Numbered from the stretch's first letter, positions 38,201 to 47,205 are shown. The stretch: DNA of 64,000 nt from an uncultured Clostridia bacterium (GCA_947624485.1 CANQKM010000005.1:62001-126000); one strand, 5' to 3'. The notes: generated by a model not told the origin, from the letters alone. A program made the numbers and translations.

Positions 38201-39023
38201 ACATCATCTGTCCGCTCTTATTGTTTACTATATATGTATTGTTCGACGGATCCCTGTTTTGAGATACCGAATAGAACTTAAAGCTCTTGCTGCCCGAATG
38301 TGCTATATCCGTCGTAACGCCGACCTCCGCGTCGCCGCTCTGCGCGCCGTATTTCCAGTAATCGGTGTCGCTGTCCTCGAAGCCCGTGCTGTAACTCTCC
38401 GCGACGTCGCCGCTCGCCTGTTTCGGACTTACGGGATTTATGCCCACCTCTTTTTTATCAATCGAGCTGAAGGTAAAGTCGTCAAAGCTGACCTTTCCGA
38501 CAGCCGCGGCAAATCCGAGCTTTATTTTTACCTGCTTTGCCTTTTTCGTGGGAGTGATGTAAAATGACAAATCCTTCCATTCTCCGCTTTCCGTCTTTTC
38601 GGAGGCTATGCAGTAGCGGTACTCCTCCAGCGTGCCGGTGTCGCCCGTAAGCTCATACGAGATATAGGCGCCGCCGTCCGTTCCGTTCCTGCGCTGATAA
38701 CCGTCAAGCAAATAGCTTATATCCGCTCTGTAATATTTCCCGTACTCCACGTCAAATGTCTTTGTTATTTCCTTGTTTTCCGCGCTGTCGGTCACGGCGG
38801 AGCGTGCCTGAAAGCTGTATGAGCGGCTTCCCGACTTGGCGGCGCTGTCCTCGCCCGCCATAATCGTGCCGTTGTTGTTTGTAAGCTGCCATGTTTCTTC
38901 TCCGCTCTCAAAGCTGTTTGTATATATAACCTCGTCGGCGGCAACCGCCGTCAAAACGGGCAGCGACGGCAAAAACATCGCCGCTGTCAACGCCAATGCT
39001 CCTATTCTTTTTAATCGCGCCAA
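35268..39023 (-). CDS. Large secreted helical-barrel protein with CBMs and embedded SLH pair, family unrecognised
   Basis: A 1251-residue secreted protein, first gene of the giant-protein operon. Signal peptide (1-28); two CBM4/9-like jelly rolls (about 30-190 and 205-385); a beta-sandwich (430-570, MNYLTVKLWGSE) shared with the 924-residue protein at 3179; an alpha-helical barrel (600-1000, SNGGFNDAVNVAWCG, SPKGLSMETHG); a degenerate SLH pair inserted after it (1005-1095, YKTFADISGI, LTFKPDDRIDKETFERWL); and a C-terminal beta domain (1110-1251, CTMNWRSEYSS) also shared with the 924-residue protein. I recognise no catalytic family, but conserved aromatic and charged positions in the barrel suggest an enzyme. 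Translation starts at a TTG after GGAGGGATTCC; no ATG is better placed. Confidence 0.75.
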   Translation of the reverse strand: MARLKRIGALALTAAMFLPSLPVLTAVAADEVIYTNSFESGEETWQLTNNNGTIMAGEDSAAKSGSRSYSFQARSAVTDSAENKEITKTFDVEYGKYYRADISYLLDGYQRRNGTDGGAYISYELTGDTGTLEEYRYCIASEKTESGEWKDLSFYITPTKKAKQVKIKLGFAAAVGKVSFDDFTFSSIDKKEVGINPVSPKQASGDVAESYSTGFEDSDTDYWKYGAQSGDAEVGVTTDIAHSGSKSFKFYSVSQNRDPSNNTYIVNNKSGQMMFVLEPGVYQISFWYYLKDYKRFNNTHGASLAVSAYNGGTELRGSGYTKTFDVKEDTGGEWRQYTFTTTLSEECDRLRMNIGFRCSTGTYAVDDIEVTPVLTGLVTTPDKEHYNGVTVKKDGDDAVSVDIDYEQAVSPAILDTIIIGNEESEKAHSFEAPNSITGYGGLGDTYRQLYPQEEATFEIAVDPEKMNYLTVKLWGSEFPQNDQRQHLAVTDEYGTFSQEYGTNWPDLDSMMHEQAQNGSYYYATIRIPPQATMGRTKIKLKLFNRGNYNTYGATKYAETKEYSRSIFKIATHTEAEYIPQADDKSAATKRYDLTKIYVSPNGLSPYDYMINKLDSGVESMMSRQNYGPEWEKNVADGLSPAGATGAYMEGTNSLRHGTWENWCKNVYYNRCVGSNSENMKGMRVLALAYDSEWSKYYHDPELVDRCVSWLDFMVRAQASNGGFNDAVNVAWCGAPNRGISTNAINSGERVMGEVFLMLHEEMEEMGYLDQTIDDDLNPDTPEINRAKAYENMFYNMSYYMFEYISRRTAVNQDLFNIISGTAAEQCLKILNPSRCRSISDLHYLWYTSTGLAVAPWDSIQISPKGLSMETHGHLNGAYDGNYGMHGASMAADLALMTNDKNIMDKAVRAANALTYFQEIITDSQGYVAVRKEDAINTRNTYTPGRVEYTAWNNFNAIQCGSKDALRELELYIQYGEVYRADLTTDSRDLFYIMQAFDYMADKIKKASEGYKTFADISGIDEEGSIVTLAWKGIIDGVTDLTFKPDDRIDKETFERWLSNAFGNTTEIPYSILYTRAQAAQLILEKLYANGVDIGRFDLGSGIYLPNEPWVHKDYVFDDAIAESYAWKLHDNEIFRCTMNWRSEYSSSTERSRAVATTSEVLRYHVMKDEYSSVGCAYMTAPLGLRRVDIAKYGKYIIISNVSDENKSVNIEFGADIKKARDIVSGDMIDVNSDISLPAQKTIVLNLEDVEK

Positions 39024-39206
39024 AGGAATCCCTCCTTATTTGGATAATCTTATTTTATTATATTGTAACATACTTCAAAAAAAATAACACCTGTGATTTT
39101 TTACAGTCTTGTTTCATTTTTCCTGATTTCGCACTAATTCCCTTATTTTGCGTACTTTTGGCGCGTGCTCATATATTAAAGTTTTAAATTGTCAAAAATG
39201 CAATAA

Positions 39207-39240
39207 AATACCGGACAGGGGTTTTATCCTGTCCGGTATT
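39207..39240 (-). terminator. Terminator after the double-esterase gene
   Basis: A 13-base stem (AATACCGGACAGG and its complement) with an 8-base loop, followed by TTTTATT on the minus strand, directly after the stop at 39255. It separates this gene from the giant-protein operon. The rest of the gap, 39024-39206, is AT-rich with a TATAAT on the minus strand near 39060, probably the promoter of the 1251-residue gene, but with a poor -35. Confidence 0.88.
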
Positions 39241-39254
39241 CCTCGTATTTCTTT

Positions 39255-42200
39255 TTATTTTGATTGAATATCGGCGCCGCACAGAGGCTTCATATCCTCA
39301 AGCGATTTCCAGAGCATCGCCTTTACGGTATCCGCGCCGGTTGAGGTGAAGTTCTCCGCCGTCACCGTTTGTTCGTCCGCGGCGTCAAATTTTACCTCTT
39401 TGACCTCAACGCTCGTGAGCGCGCCGTCCTTATATGCCGCCAGAACAGCATAGCACGTTCCCGCTTCGGGAGCTGTAACTACCGCGCCCTCAACGTTTTC
39501 GTCTGTGTATTTTATGCCGTATTCCGTGGGATCGGGTTGCTCCGGATCGGGTGGTTGAACAGGCTCGCTTTCCGTATATGTATACGCTTTATCACGCTCG
39601 CCGGTGAGCTTTGACAGTCCAACGTCGTCCACGTTCATATTGCCGTCCTTGGCGTACAGCTTAATTACCGCGTAAACCGCTCCCTCAGGTATCGTCACCT
39701 CCTGCTGTACCTTTGCGAAATCCGCGCTTGTGACGGGAATTTCGGTCGAACCGAGGCTTTCTCTTTTTGAGTTATACGTCTCGATGCTGATTTTGCCCTC
39801 GGCCACCGCGTCCTTTTTCGCGTAAGCACTGAGGAGATATTTCTGCGTACCGGAGACTATGATCGGCTCGGAGGAATATGTCACGCCCTCGCTGCCGCCC
39901 TTAACTATTAAGGATTGGTTTCCGCTCACTTTGTTTTCCGTGTCAATATTATCCTGCGATGCGACATTGCCCTGTTCGTCGCACTCCTCGATTGTGATGC
40001 TGTCCACCCACGCCGTACCGCTCGCGAAGCGCATCATGACGTTTGAGCGAAGGTATTCATACGTCTGACCTGCTTCCGCCTCGGGAGTGGTGAGTATCAT
40101 TGAATAATCCGCCCGGTCCGCCGTTTTTGCTTCCGTTGTGCTGCCCGGAACGTTCAGATATGAGTTTGTCAGCGTATACGTATTCTGCGTATTTGCCGCG
40201 AGAGCAGGGTCTTTTAACAGTAAGGCCTGATATGTCAGACCTGCGGGTTTAGCCTGCGAGAAATTATCCAGCAGCTGATAATTGTCCACCTTCGCCTTCA
40301 TTGTGATTTTGTAATTTGTATTCGGCTTAAGCTTTATATAATTTGTGCCGGTATGGTAATAGCTTCTGTCGGCTGAATCATCCGACACGGTGCTGACGAA
40401 TTTAAGGCTTTTACCGCCGGTAACGGCGTTTGTTGTGTCATACTCGCTTTTTACTGAATTACTGTCGCCTCCGTGTGTCCAGTTTGATTTAAACGTCATC
40501 AAATCCGCGTCGTAATTTTCCGGTACCGGATTCGCGATGTCCGCCGTTGTCCACGCCGTCGCCGTGCCGTTTGACGCATCCTCAAAATCCGCGTTTTGCA
40601 ATGATGATGTTACTTTTACATCGTCGAACCATACAGCGCCTTGCTTTGTGTCATCGCTCATCCCTCTGCCGTAAACATCAATACGCATATATGATGCCTC
40701 TTCGGGAACGATTATGTCTTGTTCGATAGTTATCCAGTCATGCGTTCCCTTTTTCGGATCGGGAACAGTAACCTTTGAATTCGCTACACTTGTTGTGTTA
40801 TCCTCTTTGTAGAACTCAACGGTCATTTCGGCTAAATCCGTATCCCTAACATCCTCAGTCTTAACAGCCGCCGATACATGAAGCTTCTGCCCCGGTATTA
40901 CACGCGGTCTGTTGTACTTATAATCCACTCCGCTTTTCGGACCGTTTGTAAGCGTATAACCGTTTTTATAGTTATTTATACCAATCGTAATCTTTGCCGC
41001 GCCTACTCCGCTGCCGCCCTCCGTATAATCATATGAAGTTGTTCCCGCCGACTCCTGTGTTGCACCGTCAGGCATAAAGTCAGCCGGCATCCATTTTGAT
41101 TCGTCATAGCTGCTGTTGCGGTTAGTGAAGCCGTCGGCAAAAATAACAAACTCGCTGCCCTTCGGTTTGTGTGATGTAACCGTTATGTTTATAGGCTGCG
41201 GATCCTCCTTTGCATCCTCTCGCACTTTAGCCAGTAAGGTCATGAATTTTTGAATAAGCTGTGTTTCCTTTGGCTTGTTCTCAATATAACGATTTCTGCC
41301 CGTAAGGTCTGTTGTTTTTTCTACATATTCCATAACAGCCTCATCATCAAGATTTATAAGCTTATCCCTATTCGGAGTTTCTTCCGACATCGCTTGCGCT
41401 CTCTTGATCACCTCTTGTTCAAGCGAGCGAAGATTTCTGAGCTCCTCCTTTGCAACATAGAAGCTTGCGGATAAATCGCTGTATATTTTATCCGCGCGCT
41501 TTGCGATCGGCGAATCCGGAATTACCGCCATATTGATTCCTGCCGCAAGTTCATCCGCTGTGTACGGTCCCGCCGTGAAGCCGTCCATATCTATGTCGTA
41601 ATATCCGTCGTCCAATCCGTTGACCTTTAGGATTTCCTGGTTGAACTCCTTTGTAAACGGTACGATTCTGTTTGCTTCAAAATATTCATTCGATAACGCA
41701 AGCGTATGCTTTGACGGTGTATATGTAAACTCGACATCGCCGTTATTTATGCTTGGGTTTTCCGCTGTGCCGCTGTTTACCACCGCATTGTCGTCGGAAA
41801 CTGTAATTTCGGTTCTGACCGGTTTACCGTCAAGTCCCTGGGATTTCGCTATAATATATGCCATTACGAAGCTTCCCAGATCTAACGGATGGATCCTGTC
41901 CTTATAGTTTATAAACGTCCGTGTATTGTCATTTTTCTGATATGCGTCAAGCAGCGCATACATCGGTGTTGTAAGATCAATAAAATGGCAGTCATCATGT
42001 TCATCGGTGTATTTCTTAAGCCATTCAACATACTCCAGCATTATTCTGCGTTTATATTCGTGGTCGGTATCGACTTTGCCGTCTATCTCCAGATTATGGT
42101 CATACGGCGAGGTTGACATAAGCGTAATATCCGTTATGCCCTTATCTCTGACAGCTTGTATAAATTTTGTCATTTGTGTTTGATAAGTCGCAATATTTTC

Positions 42201-45200
42201 GTCCTCTGTCTGATCGCCCGTAAGACCAGAGTCATTCATGCCATACATGATAATTGCTTTATTCGGCTCAACGCCCGCATTTTTTGCGACTTCAAATTCT
42301 TTGTCTATTATTGCAAGACCTCTTGTAGCGGTATTTCCGCCTATACCCATATTGTAGAATTTTATATCTGCTTCAGGCTTTTTAACGGCATACATTTCTT
42401 CAAGCAATGACACGTAGTAATTAAAGTGTGTGATACTGTCGCCGATAATCGCGACGGTGTCGCCGTCCTCGAACTGCATTGATTTATCCTGCGGTATATT
42501 TATATCCGCGATCGCTTCCTCAACACCGCGCGGTATTGTATCGTCCGTCGCGGTCGTGAATACCGGCGCGTCCGGTTCTTCCGGCTCGTCGGGCGGATCC
42601 GGTTCCGTACTCGGCTCGGTTTCCGCCGGAGCGACGGGAGCCTCTGTGCCGTTAATGCCTATGTTAAACGGCGAGGCGGGAAGTCCTTTTTCGTTTGCCA
42701 AATTCGGGTTCTTGGGAAGCTCGCTATAGGCATAGCTTACGTACATAGGCGCGGCGACTTCACTTGACGATACCTTGACCGTTTCACCGTCGATTGTCGC
42801 CTTTGCGTCATGATAAACGCCGTCAGCGCCCGCGATTTTAAATTCCTCAAGCTCCGTTGTTTTCGATTGCCAGCCTGTTTCACCTTTGTGCTGATATGTA
42901 TAATCGGGGTTAAGCACCTGCAATCCATCCGCCGTGCCTTCCTTAAACGTGACCGTAATCGTATTGCCGCTTACGGTCGCCTTATCGACAAGCGGACCGT
43001 TAATAACACGGTTATCATCATTTTTCATGCCGAGATAAGCATTCGCCATGCGCTTTCCGAGCGTATCCTTGCCGAGCGGGTGGATAAGGCTTTGATTTAC
43101 TATATTGCCGTTCTCGTCATGGTGCGAATCCTGCGTCGTGTCGAGGCTTACCGCCATATACAGATTGGTGTTTACATCGGTATCATTAAGCATTTCGCGC
43201 TGTATTTCGCGCATGACCTGAAAACGCTGCGAGCCTGCCGACTCATACTCGGGCGTGCTGTTTTTATACGGCGCGAGCTGCACGTACAGGAACGGCAAAG
43301 CGGGATCGTTAAATATTTCTCTGTATTTTTTAATCAGTGCTTCAAAATCATCATGGTACGTTTTAAATCCGGTCGCGTTAGAGTTCGCGCAGCCCTGGTA
43401 CCAAAGAATACCGGCGATATTAAGCCCTTTAAGCGGCGCGATATGGTTGTTGTACAGTCTGCCGCCCTCGCTCCAAATATCGATCGCCGAGCCGCCGCGC
43501 GACGCCTGAATTACGCCGACAGGGATCCCTTCTTCCTCCTGTACCTTATCCGCGAAAAACGCGGCAAGCGAGGACAGCGCGAGGATATTCTCGTGCGTGA
43601 TATTGGTTGTCGTTCCGTCGGATTTTGTTTCCGTCATCGTGTCGCTCGACTTGCACCAATCTATCCACACGGGAACATTCTCGGTTATAAGCCCCGATTC
43701 CGCCTGACCATCATCGCGCATTTTGAACATACGTATATTTTCATTCGCAAGCGCTTGCTGAAGCTCGTACATACCCTTTTTGTAGTATAACGAGCCGTCC
43801 GGACCGCCGGTATTATCATACTGTGTTGTATGCTGAGTCGCCGATTTCGGCGCGTCATACGCCATGTTTGACTGTCCCGACGCTAAAAATACATCGCCGA
43901 CAAGCACATCGGTGAGCGTTACTGCCTTCGCGGCAGTATCATCAGATACGGTTATTGTGTACGGTGTTGTTCCCGCTTCCATAGGCGTTAATTCCGCTGT
44001 CCAGTTTCCGTCTGCATTGGGTTCGGCTGTTACCGTCTGTGTGTTTTCGGTGCTGCCGACCTGCTCCATTTTAACTGTTACGGTCTGTCCTTTTGAACTG
44101 TAACCCTTTATAACGTGATTTTTACCGCGCTGCAGAACCATATGGCTGCTGTAAAAATTATTTACGGACAAATACGGATTTTTAACGGTTTTATCCTGAT
44201 ATATCTCTATCTCGGACATATTCATATTGTAAGTGCCGCCGTTATAGAGAATTATATAGCGGAGCATGCCCATATTATGCTTTTCGGAGGTAAGCTGCGA
44301 ATATGTAAAGCAGTTCGTATCGTTCTCCGTTGTGAGCGGATTATCCGCCTCACGCGTCCTGATAAGATTTTTCAAGTCCGCCTTGACAAATTCCGAATCT
44401 TTACCCGCGCAGTTATCAAGCACCGCAACGAAATTGCCGTTTGTGCCCGTCGCTGTTATGTCGTTCTGGTACGCTTTTATCGTGCTTATCGGATATTCCT
44501 CGCCGAGATCGATCATAACGTAGTGATTTAAAGGCAATGATGCGTCTGCGTTATACGCTCCGTCGGTAAGTACGTTGTATGTACTGTCAGATGTAACGTC
44601 CTTGCTGAATTTAAATGTTTTTGTCGTGTTGTCAATCGTGAACAGATATATGTTCTTGTCCGTCAACTCGATCTTTTCCTCGGCAAGCGTATCGCCGGTT
44701 ATCGATTCCCATTGTGCGACAAGCTCTATATCACTTGTCACCTGTTCTGTAAATGTATAATCCGCATCTCCCAGCTTCCAGCCCTTAAATATGCAGCCGT
44801 CGCGCGTCGGAGGATCAGGCTCGGCAGCGTTTTTGCCGCTTATCACCTGCTGCGACGGAACGCTGCTGCCGCCGTTGGAATTAAATGTGACAGTATACAT
44901 TTCCGTATCGGTAGTGACGTAAATATCCGAAACCGTCATTGTGCCGCCCGCCTTAACGCGGCGAAGCTCGAAAATGAACTGCGCATAGCCATCCTTCGTC
45001 GGAGTAAAATCGTATGTCATTGCGGTCGTCTGTTCCGGCGATGTTGGTACGATGTTTTTGTTGGTCCAGTTGTTTTGGTCATTATCTACTCTTGAGGAAC
45101 CCTGCCATATTGACGCGTTTACATAGGAGCCGTTAGGAGTATTTGCCACCTTATTTTCCCAGTTTCCCGAAATGGTATAATGCAGCGTGTACTTTACGTC

Positions 45201-45599
45201 CGCTTTGAATAAATAATTACTCGCGTCTCCCGCCTGCGCTATAATGCCCATGATGTTGGGATTTGTCGCGTCCACACTTGTTATCGGCTCGGCGCTTTTA
45301 AATTGCGCGCTGTTAAATGCGGTTTGTACATCGGGTTGGCTCTCATATAAATTCGTTTCATTATCTGCGACTATTGTAGTCGTAATAGTGCCGACGCTTT
45401 TGTCAACATTGGCATAGCCGTTTATCCTGTCGCTCGTTGACAGCGACCAAGTTGTGTTCGCAGTGTCCGACGCGCTCCATACCGTGGTACCCTCCGCTTC
45501 GGCAGTCGTTTCCGGCAGCACGTGCGATATAAACGGCAGCGCCGGAAGCAGCGCGGCAGCCGTTACCGCCGCGATAAACCTCTTAAATTTCGCAAGCAT
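39255..45599 (-). CDS. Giant secreted double esterase (SASA-type plus SGNH-type) with binding modules
   Basis: A 2114-residue secreted protein carrying two different serine esterase domains. Order: signal peptide; N-terminal beta domain (40-230); InlB-type repeat (235-300, YTVTFNSNGGSSVPS); discoidin-like domain (310-465); sialate O-acetylesterase (SASA)/CE6-like domain (470-1000) with the nucleophile in FLASGQSNMAYD near 576; a Pro/Glu linker; an SGNH/GDSL esterase (1035-1260) with VAIIGDSITHF near 1051, GGNTA, and the DRIHPLD block; a helical linker; CBM4/9-like modules (1475-2010); and a C-terminal module (2025-2114, AAYKDGALTSVEV, MLWKSLEDMKPL) shared with two other secreted proteins here. 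No SLH domain. Deacetylation of plant polysaccharide, such as acetylated xylan or pectin, is the likely role. It starts 24 bases after the small esterase gene. Confidence 0.87.
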   Translation of the reverse strand: MLAKFKRFIAAVTAAALLPALPFISHVLPETTAEAEGTTVWSASDTANTTWSLSTSDRINGYANVDKSVGTITTTIVADNETNLYESQPDVQTAFNSAQFKSAEPITSVDATNPNIMGIIAQAGDASNYLFKADVKYTLHYTISGNWENKVANTPNGSYVNASIWQGSSRVDNDQNNWTNKNIVPTSPEQTTAMTYDFTPTKDGYAQFIFELRRVKAGGTMTVSDIYVTTDTEMYTVTFNSNGGSSVPSQQVISGKNAAEPDPPTRDGCIFKGWKLGDADYTFTEQVTSDIELVAQWESITGDTLAEEKIELTDKNIYLFTIDNTTKTFKFSKDVTSDSTYNVLTDGAYNADASLPLNHYVMIDLGEEYPISTIKAYQNDITATGTNGNFVAVLDNCAGKDSEFVKADLKNLIRTREADNPLTTENDTNCFTYSQLTSEKHNMGMLRYIILYNGGTYNMNMSEIEIYQDKTVKNPYLSVNNFYSSHMVLQRGKNHVIKGYSSKGQTVTVKMEQVGSTENTQTVTAEPNADGNWTAELTPMEAGTTPYTITVSDDTAAKAVTLTDVLVGDVFLASGQSNMAYDAPKSATQHTTQYDNTGGPDGSLYYKKGMYELQQALANENIRMFKMRDDGQAESGLITENVPVWIDWCKSSDTMTETKSDGTTTNITHENILALSSLAAFFADKVQEEEGIPVGVIQASRGGSAIDIWSEGGRLYNNHIAPLKGLNIAGILWYQGCANSNATGFKTYHDDFEALIKKYREIFNDPALPFLYVQLAPYKNSTPEYESAGSQRFQVMREIQREMLNDTDVNTNLYMAVSLDTTQDSHHDENGNIVNQSLIHPLGKDTLGKRMANAYLGMKNDDNRVINGPLVDKATVSGNTITVTFKEGTADGLQVLNPDYTYQHKGETGWQSKTTELEEFKIAGADGVYHDAKATIDGETVKVSSSEVAAPMYVSYAYSELPKNPNLANEKGLPASPFNIGINGTEAPVAPAETEPSTEPDPPDEPEEPDAPVFTTATDDTIPRGVEEAIADINIPQDKSMQFEDGDTVAIIGDSITHFNYYVSLLEEMYAVKKPEADIKFYNMGIGGNTATRGLAIIDKEFEVAKNAGVEPNKAIIMYGMNDSGLTGDQTEDENIATYQTQMTKFIQAVRDKGITDITLMSTSPYDHNLEIDGKVDTDHEYKRRIMLEYVEWLKKYTDEHDDCHFIDLTTPMYALLDAYQKNDNTRTFINYKDRIHPLDLGSFVMAYIIAKSQGLDGKPVRTEITVSDDNAVVNSGTAENPSINNGDVEFTYTPSKHTLALSNEYFEANRIVPFTKEFNQEILKVNGLDDGYYDIDMDGFTAGPYTADELAAGINMAVIPDSPIAKRADKIYSDLSASFYVAKEELRNLRSLEQEVIKRAQAMSEETPNRDKLINLDDEAVMEYVEKTTDLTGRNRYIENKPKETQLIQKFMTLLAKVREDAKEDPQPINITVTSHKPKGSEFVIFADGFTNRNSSYDESKWMPADFMPDGATQESAGTTSYDYTEGGSGVGAAKITIGINNYKNGYTLTNGPKSGVDYKYNRPRVIPGQKLHVSAAVKTEDVRDTDLAEMTVEFYKEDNTTSVANSKVTVPDPKKGTHDWITIEQDIIVPEEASYMRIDVYGRGMSDDTKQGAVWFDDVKVTSSLQNADFEDASNGTATAWTTADIANPVPENYDADLMTFKSNWTHGGDSNSVKSEYDTTNAVTGGKSLKFVSTVSDDSADRSYYHTGTNYIKLKPNTNYKITMKAKVDNYQLLDNFSQAKPAGLTYQALLLKDPALAANTQNTYTLTNSYLNVPGSTTEAKTADRADYSMILTTPEAEAGQTYEYLRSNVMMRFASGTAWVDSITIEECDEQGNVASQDNIDTENKVSGNQSLIVKGGSEGVTYSSEPIIVSGTQKYLLSAYAKKDAVAEGKISIETYNSKRESLGSTEIPVTSADFAKVQQEVTIPEGAVYAVIKLYAKDGNMNVDDVGLSKLTGERDKAYTYTESEPVQPPDPEQPDPTEYGIKYTDENVEGAVVTAPEAGTCYAVLAAYKDGALTSVEVKEVKFDAADEQTVTAENFTSTGADTVKAMLWKSLEDMKPLCGADIQSK

Positions 45600-45623
45600 T
45601 ATATTGAACCTCCTTCTTAAATT

Positions 45624-46244
45624 TTACAGCGCACAAAACGCCTTGATCCATTCTCTTTTTATAATCTCATGTCCCGCCGCGGTGGGGTGAACGCCGTCGC
45701 CGAGCCAGTAGCCCTCCGGCGCGAGCGGGTACGCCTCGTCGAACAGGCGCTGAAGCTCTATAAACGGCAAATCATATTTTTGCGCCGTCTCCCTCGCCTT
45801 CGCCGCGATTGCTCTTACCTCACAATTAAATCTGTCCCAAAATTCATTGGTTGCCTCACCGCGCAAAATGAACGGCTCCAAAATCATAATTTTTACGTCC
45901 GGCAGTGCCTCCTTTACCTCTTCGATAAGCATTGAATAGATCCTCGCGTACTTCTCCGGACTGCTGCCGTTTTCCCACCGAATCTGCGACCACACGTCGT
46001 TTACGCCCGCGAGTATGCTCATCACGTCGGGTTTAAGCTGAATTATATCTGTATTTATCCTCGCGTAAACGTCAACTATCCTGTCGCCGCCCACGCCCCT
46101 GTTGTAAAATTGATATTTGCCGGGGTTTTCGTAGCCGAGCTGCGCCTTTACGAGCGTCGCGTAGCCCCAGCCGCCGTTGCGCTCGATCTCGCGCGAGCGT
46201 CCCGCGTCGGTGATCGAGTCGCCTTGAAACAGTATCGTTTGCAT
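45624..46244 (-). CDS. SGNH-hydrolase esterase, Axe2-like acetylxylan esterase candidate
   Basis: A 206-residue intracellular esterase (no signal peptide) that would strip acetyl groups from imported xylo-oligosaccharides. Block I is LFQGDSITDAG with the nucleophile Ser10; block II glycine is in NRGVGGDRI; block III is LAGVNDVW with the conserved Asn; block V is GDGVHPTAAGH with the Asp-x-x-His pair. Length and the GVND-VW spacing match the cytoplasmic Axe2 group of acetylxylan esterases (about 215 residues). It is the first gene of the operon with the giant double esterase, so one secreted and one intracellular deacetylase are made together. A related substrate such as rhamnogalacturonan cannot be excluded. 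Confidence 0.85.
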   Translation of the reverse strand: MQTILFQGDSITDAGRSREIERNGGWGYATLVKAQLGYENPGKYQFYNRGVGGDRIVDVYARINTDIIQLKPDVMSILAGVNDVWSQIRWENGSSPEKYARIYSMLIEEVKEALPDVKIMILEPFILRGEATNEFWDRFNCEVRAIAAKARETAQKYDLPFIELQRLFDEAYPLAPEGYWLGDGVHPTAAGHEIIKREWIKAFCAL

Positions 46245-46276
46245 AAAACCGCCCTCTCATATTTTGATCTGATTTT

Positions 46277-46304
46277 ATTATATCAACTCAAAATTTTAAT
46301 TCAA
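46277..46304 (-). promoter_or_regulatory. Promoter of the esterase operon
   Basis: TTGAAT, a 16-base spacer and TATAAT on the minus strand, 33 bases before the ATG at 46244. It is divergent from the AraC regulator at 46430, whose product probably acts in the region between. Confidence 0.65.
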
Positions 46305-46359
46305 TATACCTCGGAAATATTGGCGTTCAAAGTTAAAAGTAGGACATTCTCAATAAAAT

Positions 46360-46388
46360 TTGTTTAAGGCATTGCGCCGCATTAAATT
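46360..46388 (+). promoter_or_regulatory. Promoter of the second AraC regulator
   Basis: TTGTTT, a 17-base spacer and TAAATT, 42 bases before the start at 46430. Both boxes are one to three bases from consensus. Confidence 0.45.
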
Positions 46389-46429
46389 ATGTGATAAAAT
46401 GCTTTTAAACGATAAAAAGGTGTTATGTG

Positions 46430-47200
46430 ATGATAAAATTATTGAACTATTTTTATACGAAAATGGAAACGCAGCCCCAATATACACATGCGGAGGGCAG
46501 ACCATACTGGGTAATGGATTATTACAAAAACGCGATGCTGCTTCTTAATGCCGACGGTGAAACAATTACGTCGGAGCCGGACTCGGTTTACATAATCCCG
46601 CCGAATATGCACACACAGCACATCAGCGCGAATAATCGTCCGTGGGCGCATACGACGATTACATTCGAGGCGGAACGCGGGGATATGGACGAATTTGCCC
46701 TGCCGTATATGACGCCGATACATATAGCCGACGTTAAGGAGCTGGAGCAGCTGATGTACGACATGGAGAGTAAGCAGCTGTCCTCGTCAAGACTTAAGCA
46801 AAAGGCACAGGAAGCGTATATCACGCTGATTCTTTTATGCGTGCATGACGCGGTAAACAAGTATAACAAGGACTATAAAACAAATTCGGGCGACGATTTG
46901 CAGCAGGTGCGCCATACTGTTATGAGCAGCACGCATATACCGTGGACGGTAGAGCGCATGGCGGCGCTTGCCAACATGAGCGCGCGCGGATTTCAGCGGA
47001 AATACGTACAGATGTACGGCAAGCCGCCGATCGCCGATTTGCAGGACTACCGGTTTACCAAAGCGAAGCGGCTGCTCGACAGCGGATTTTCGATAAGCTT
47101 TATCCTGAATTCCTGCGGCTTTAGATCCGCGCAGCATTTTTCAAATTTCTTTAAGCGTCACTCCGGTATGACGCCGAGCGAATACAGGAAACGGATTTAA
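46430..47200 (+). CDS. AraC-family transcriptional regulator with cupin-type sensor
   Basis: A 256-residue cytoplasmic regulator. The N-terminal half (about 10-100) has the AraC-type cupin sensor pattern (SVYIIPPNMHTQHISAN, THAEGRPYWVMDYY), expected to bind a sugar. The C-terminal 100 residues are the double helix-turn-helix: WTVERMAALANMSARGFQRK, then FSISFILNSCGFRSAQHFS and FFKRHSGMTPSEYRKRI. I start at the ATG at 46430, nine bases after AAGG; a GTG directly before it is an alternative. It faces away from the esterase operon across 185 bases and probably activates it in response to a breakdown product. Confidence 0.9.
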   Translation: MIKLLNYFYTKMETQPQYTHAEGRPYWVMDYYKNAMLLLNADGETITSEPDSVYIIPPNMHTQHISANNRPWAHTTITFEAERGDMDEFALPYMTPIHIADVKELEQLMYDMESKQLSSSRLKQKAQEAYITLILLCVHDAVNKYNKDYKTNSGDDLQQVRHTVMSSTHIPWTVERMAALANMSARGFQRKYVQMYGKPPIADLQDYRFTKAKRLLDSGFSISFILNSCGFRSAQHFSNFFKRHSGMTPSEYRKRI

Positions 47201-47205
47201 AATAT

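Noticed and set aside
42810..43790. 326-residue plus-strand open frame inside the double-esterase gene
   Set aside because: It is antisense to the SASA domain, whose frame shows the full catalytic motif; the antisense product is Arg-rich with no ribosome site.
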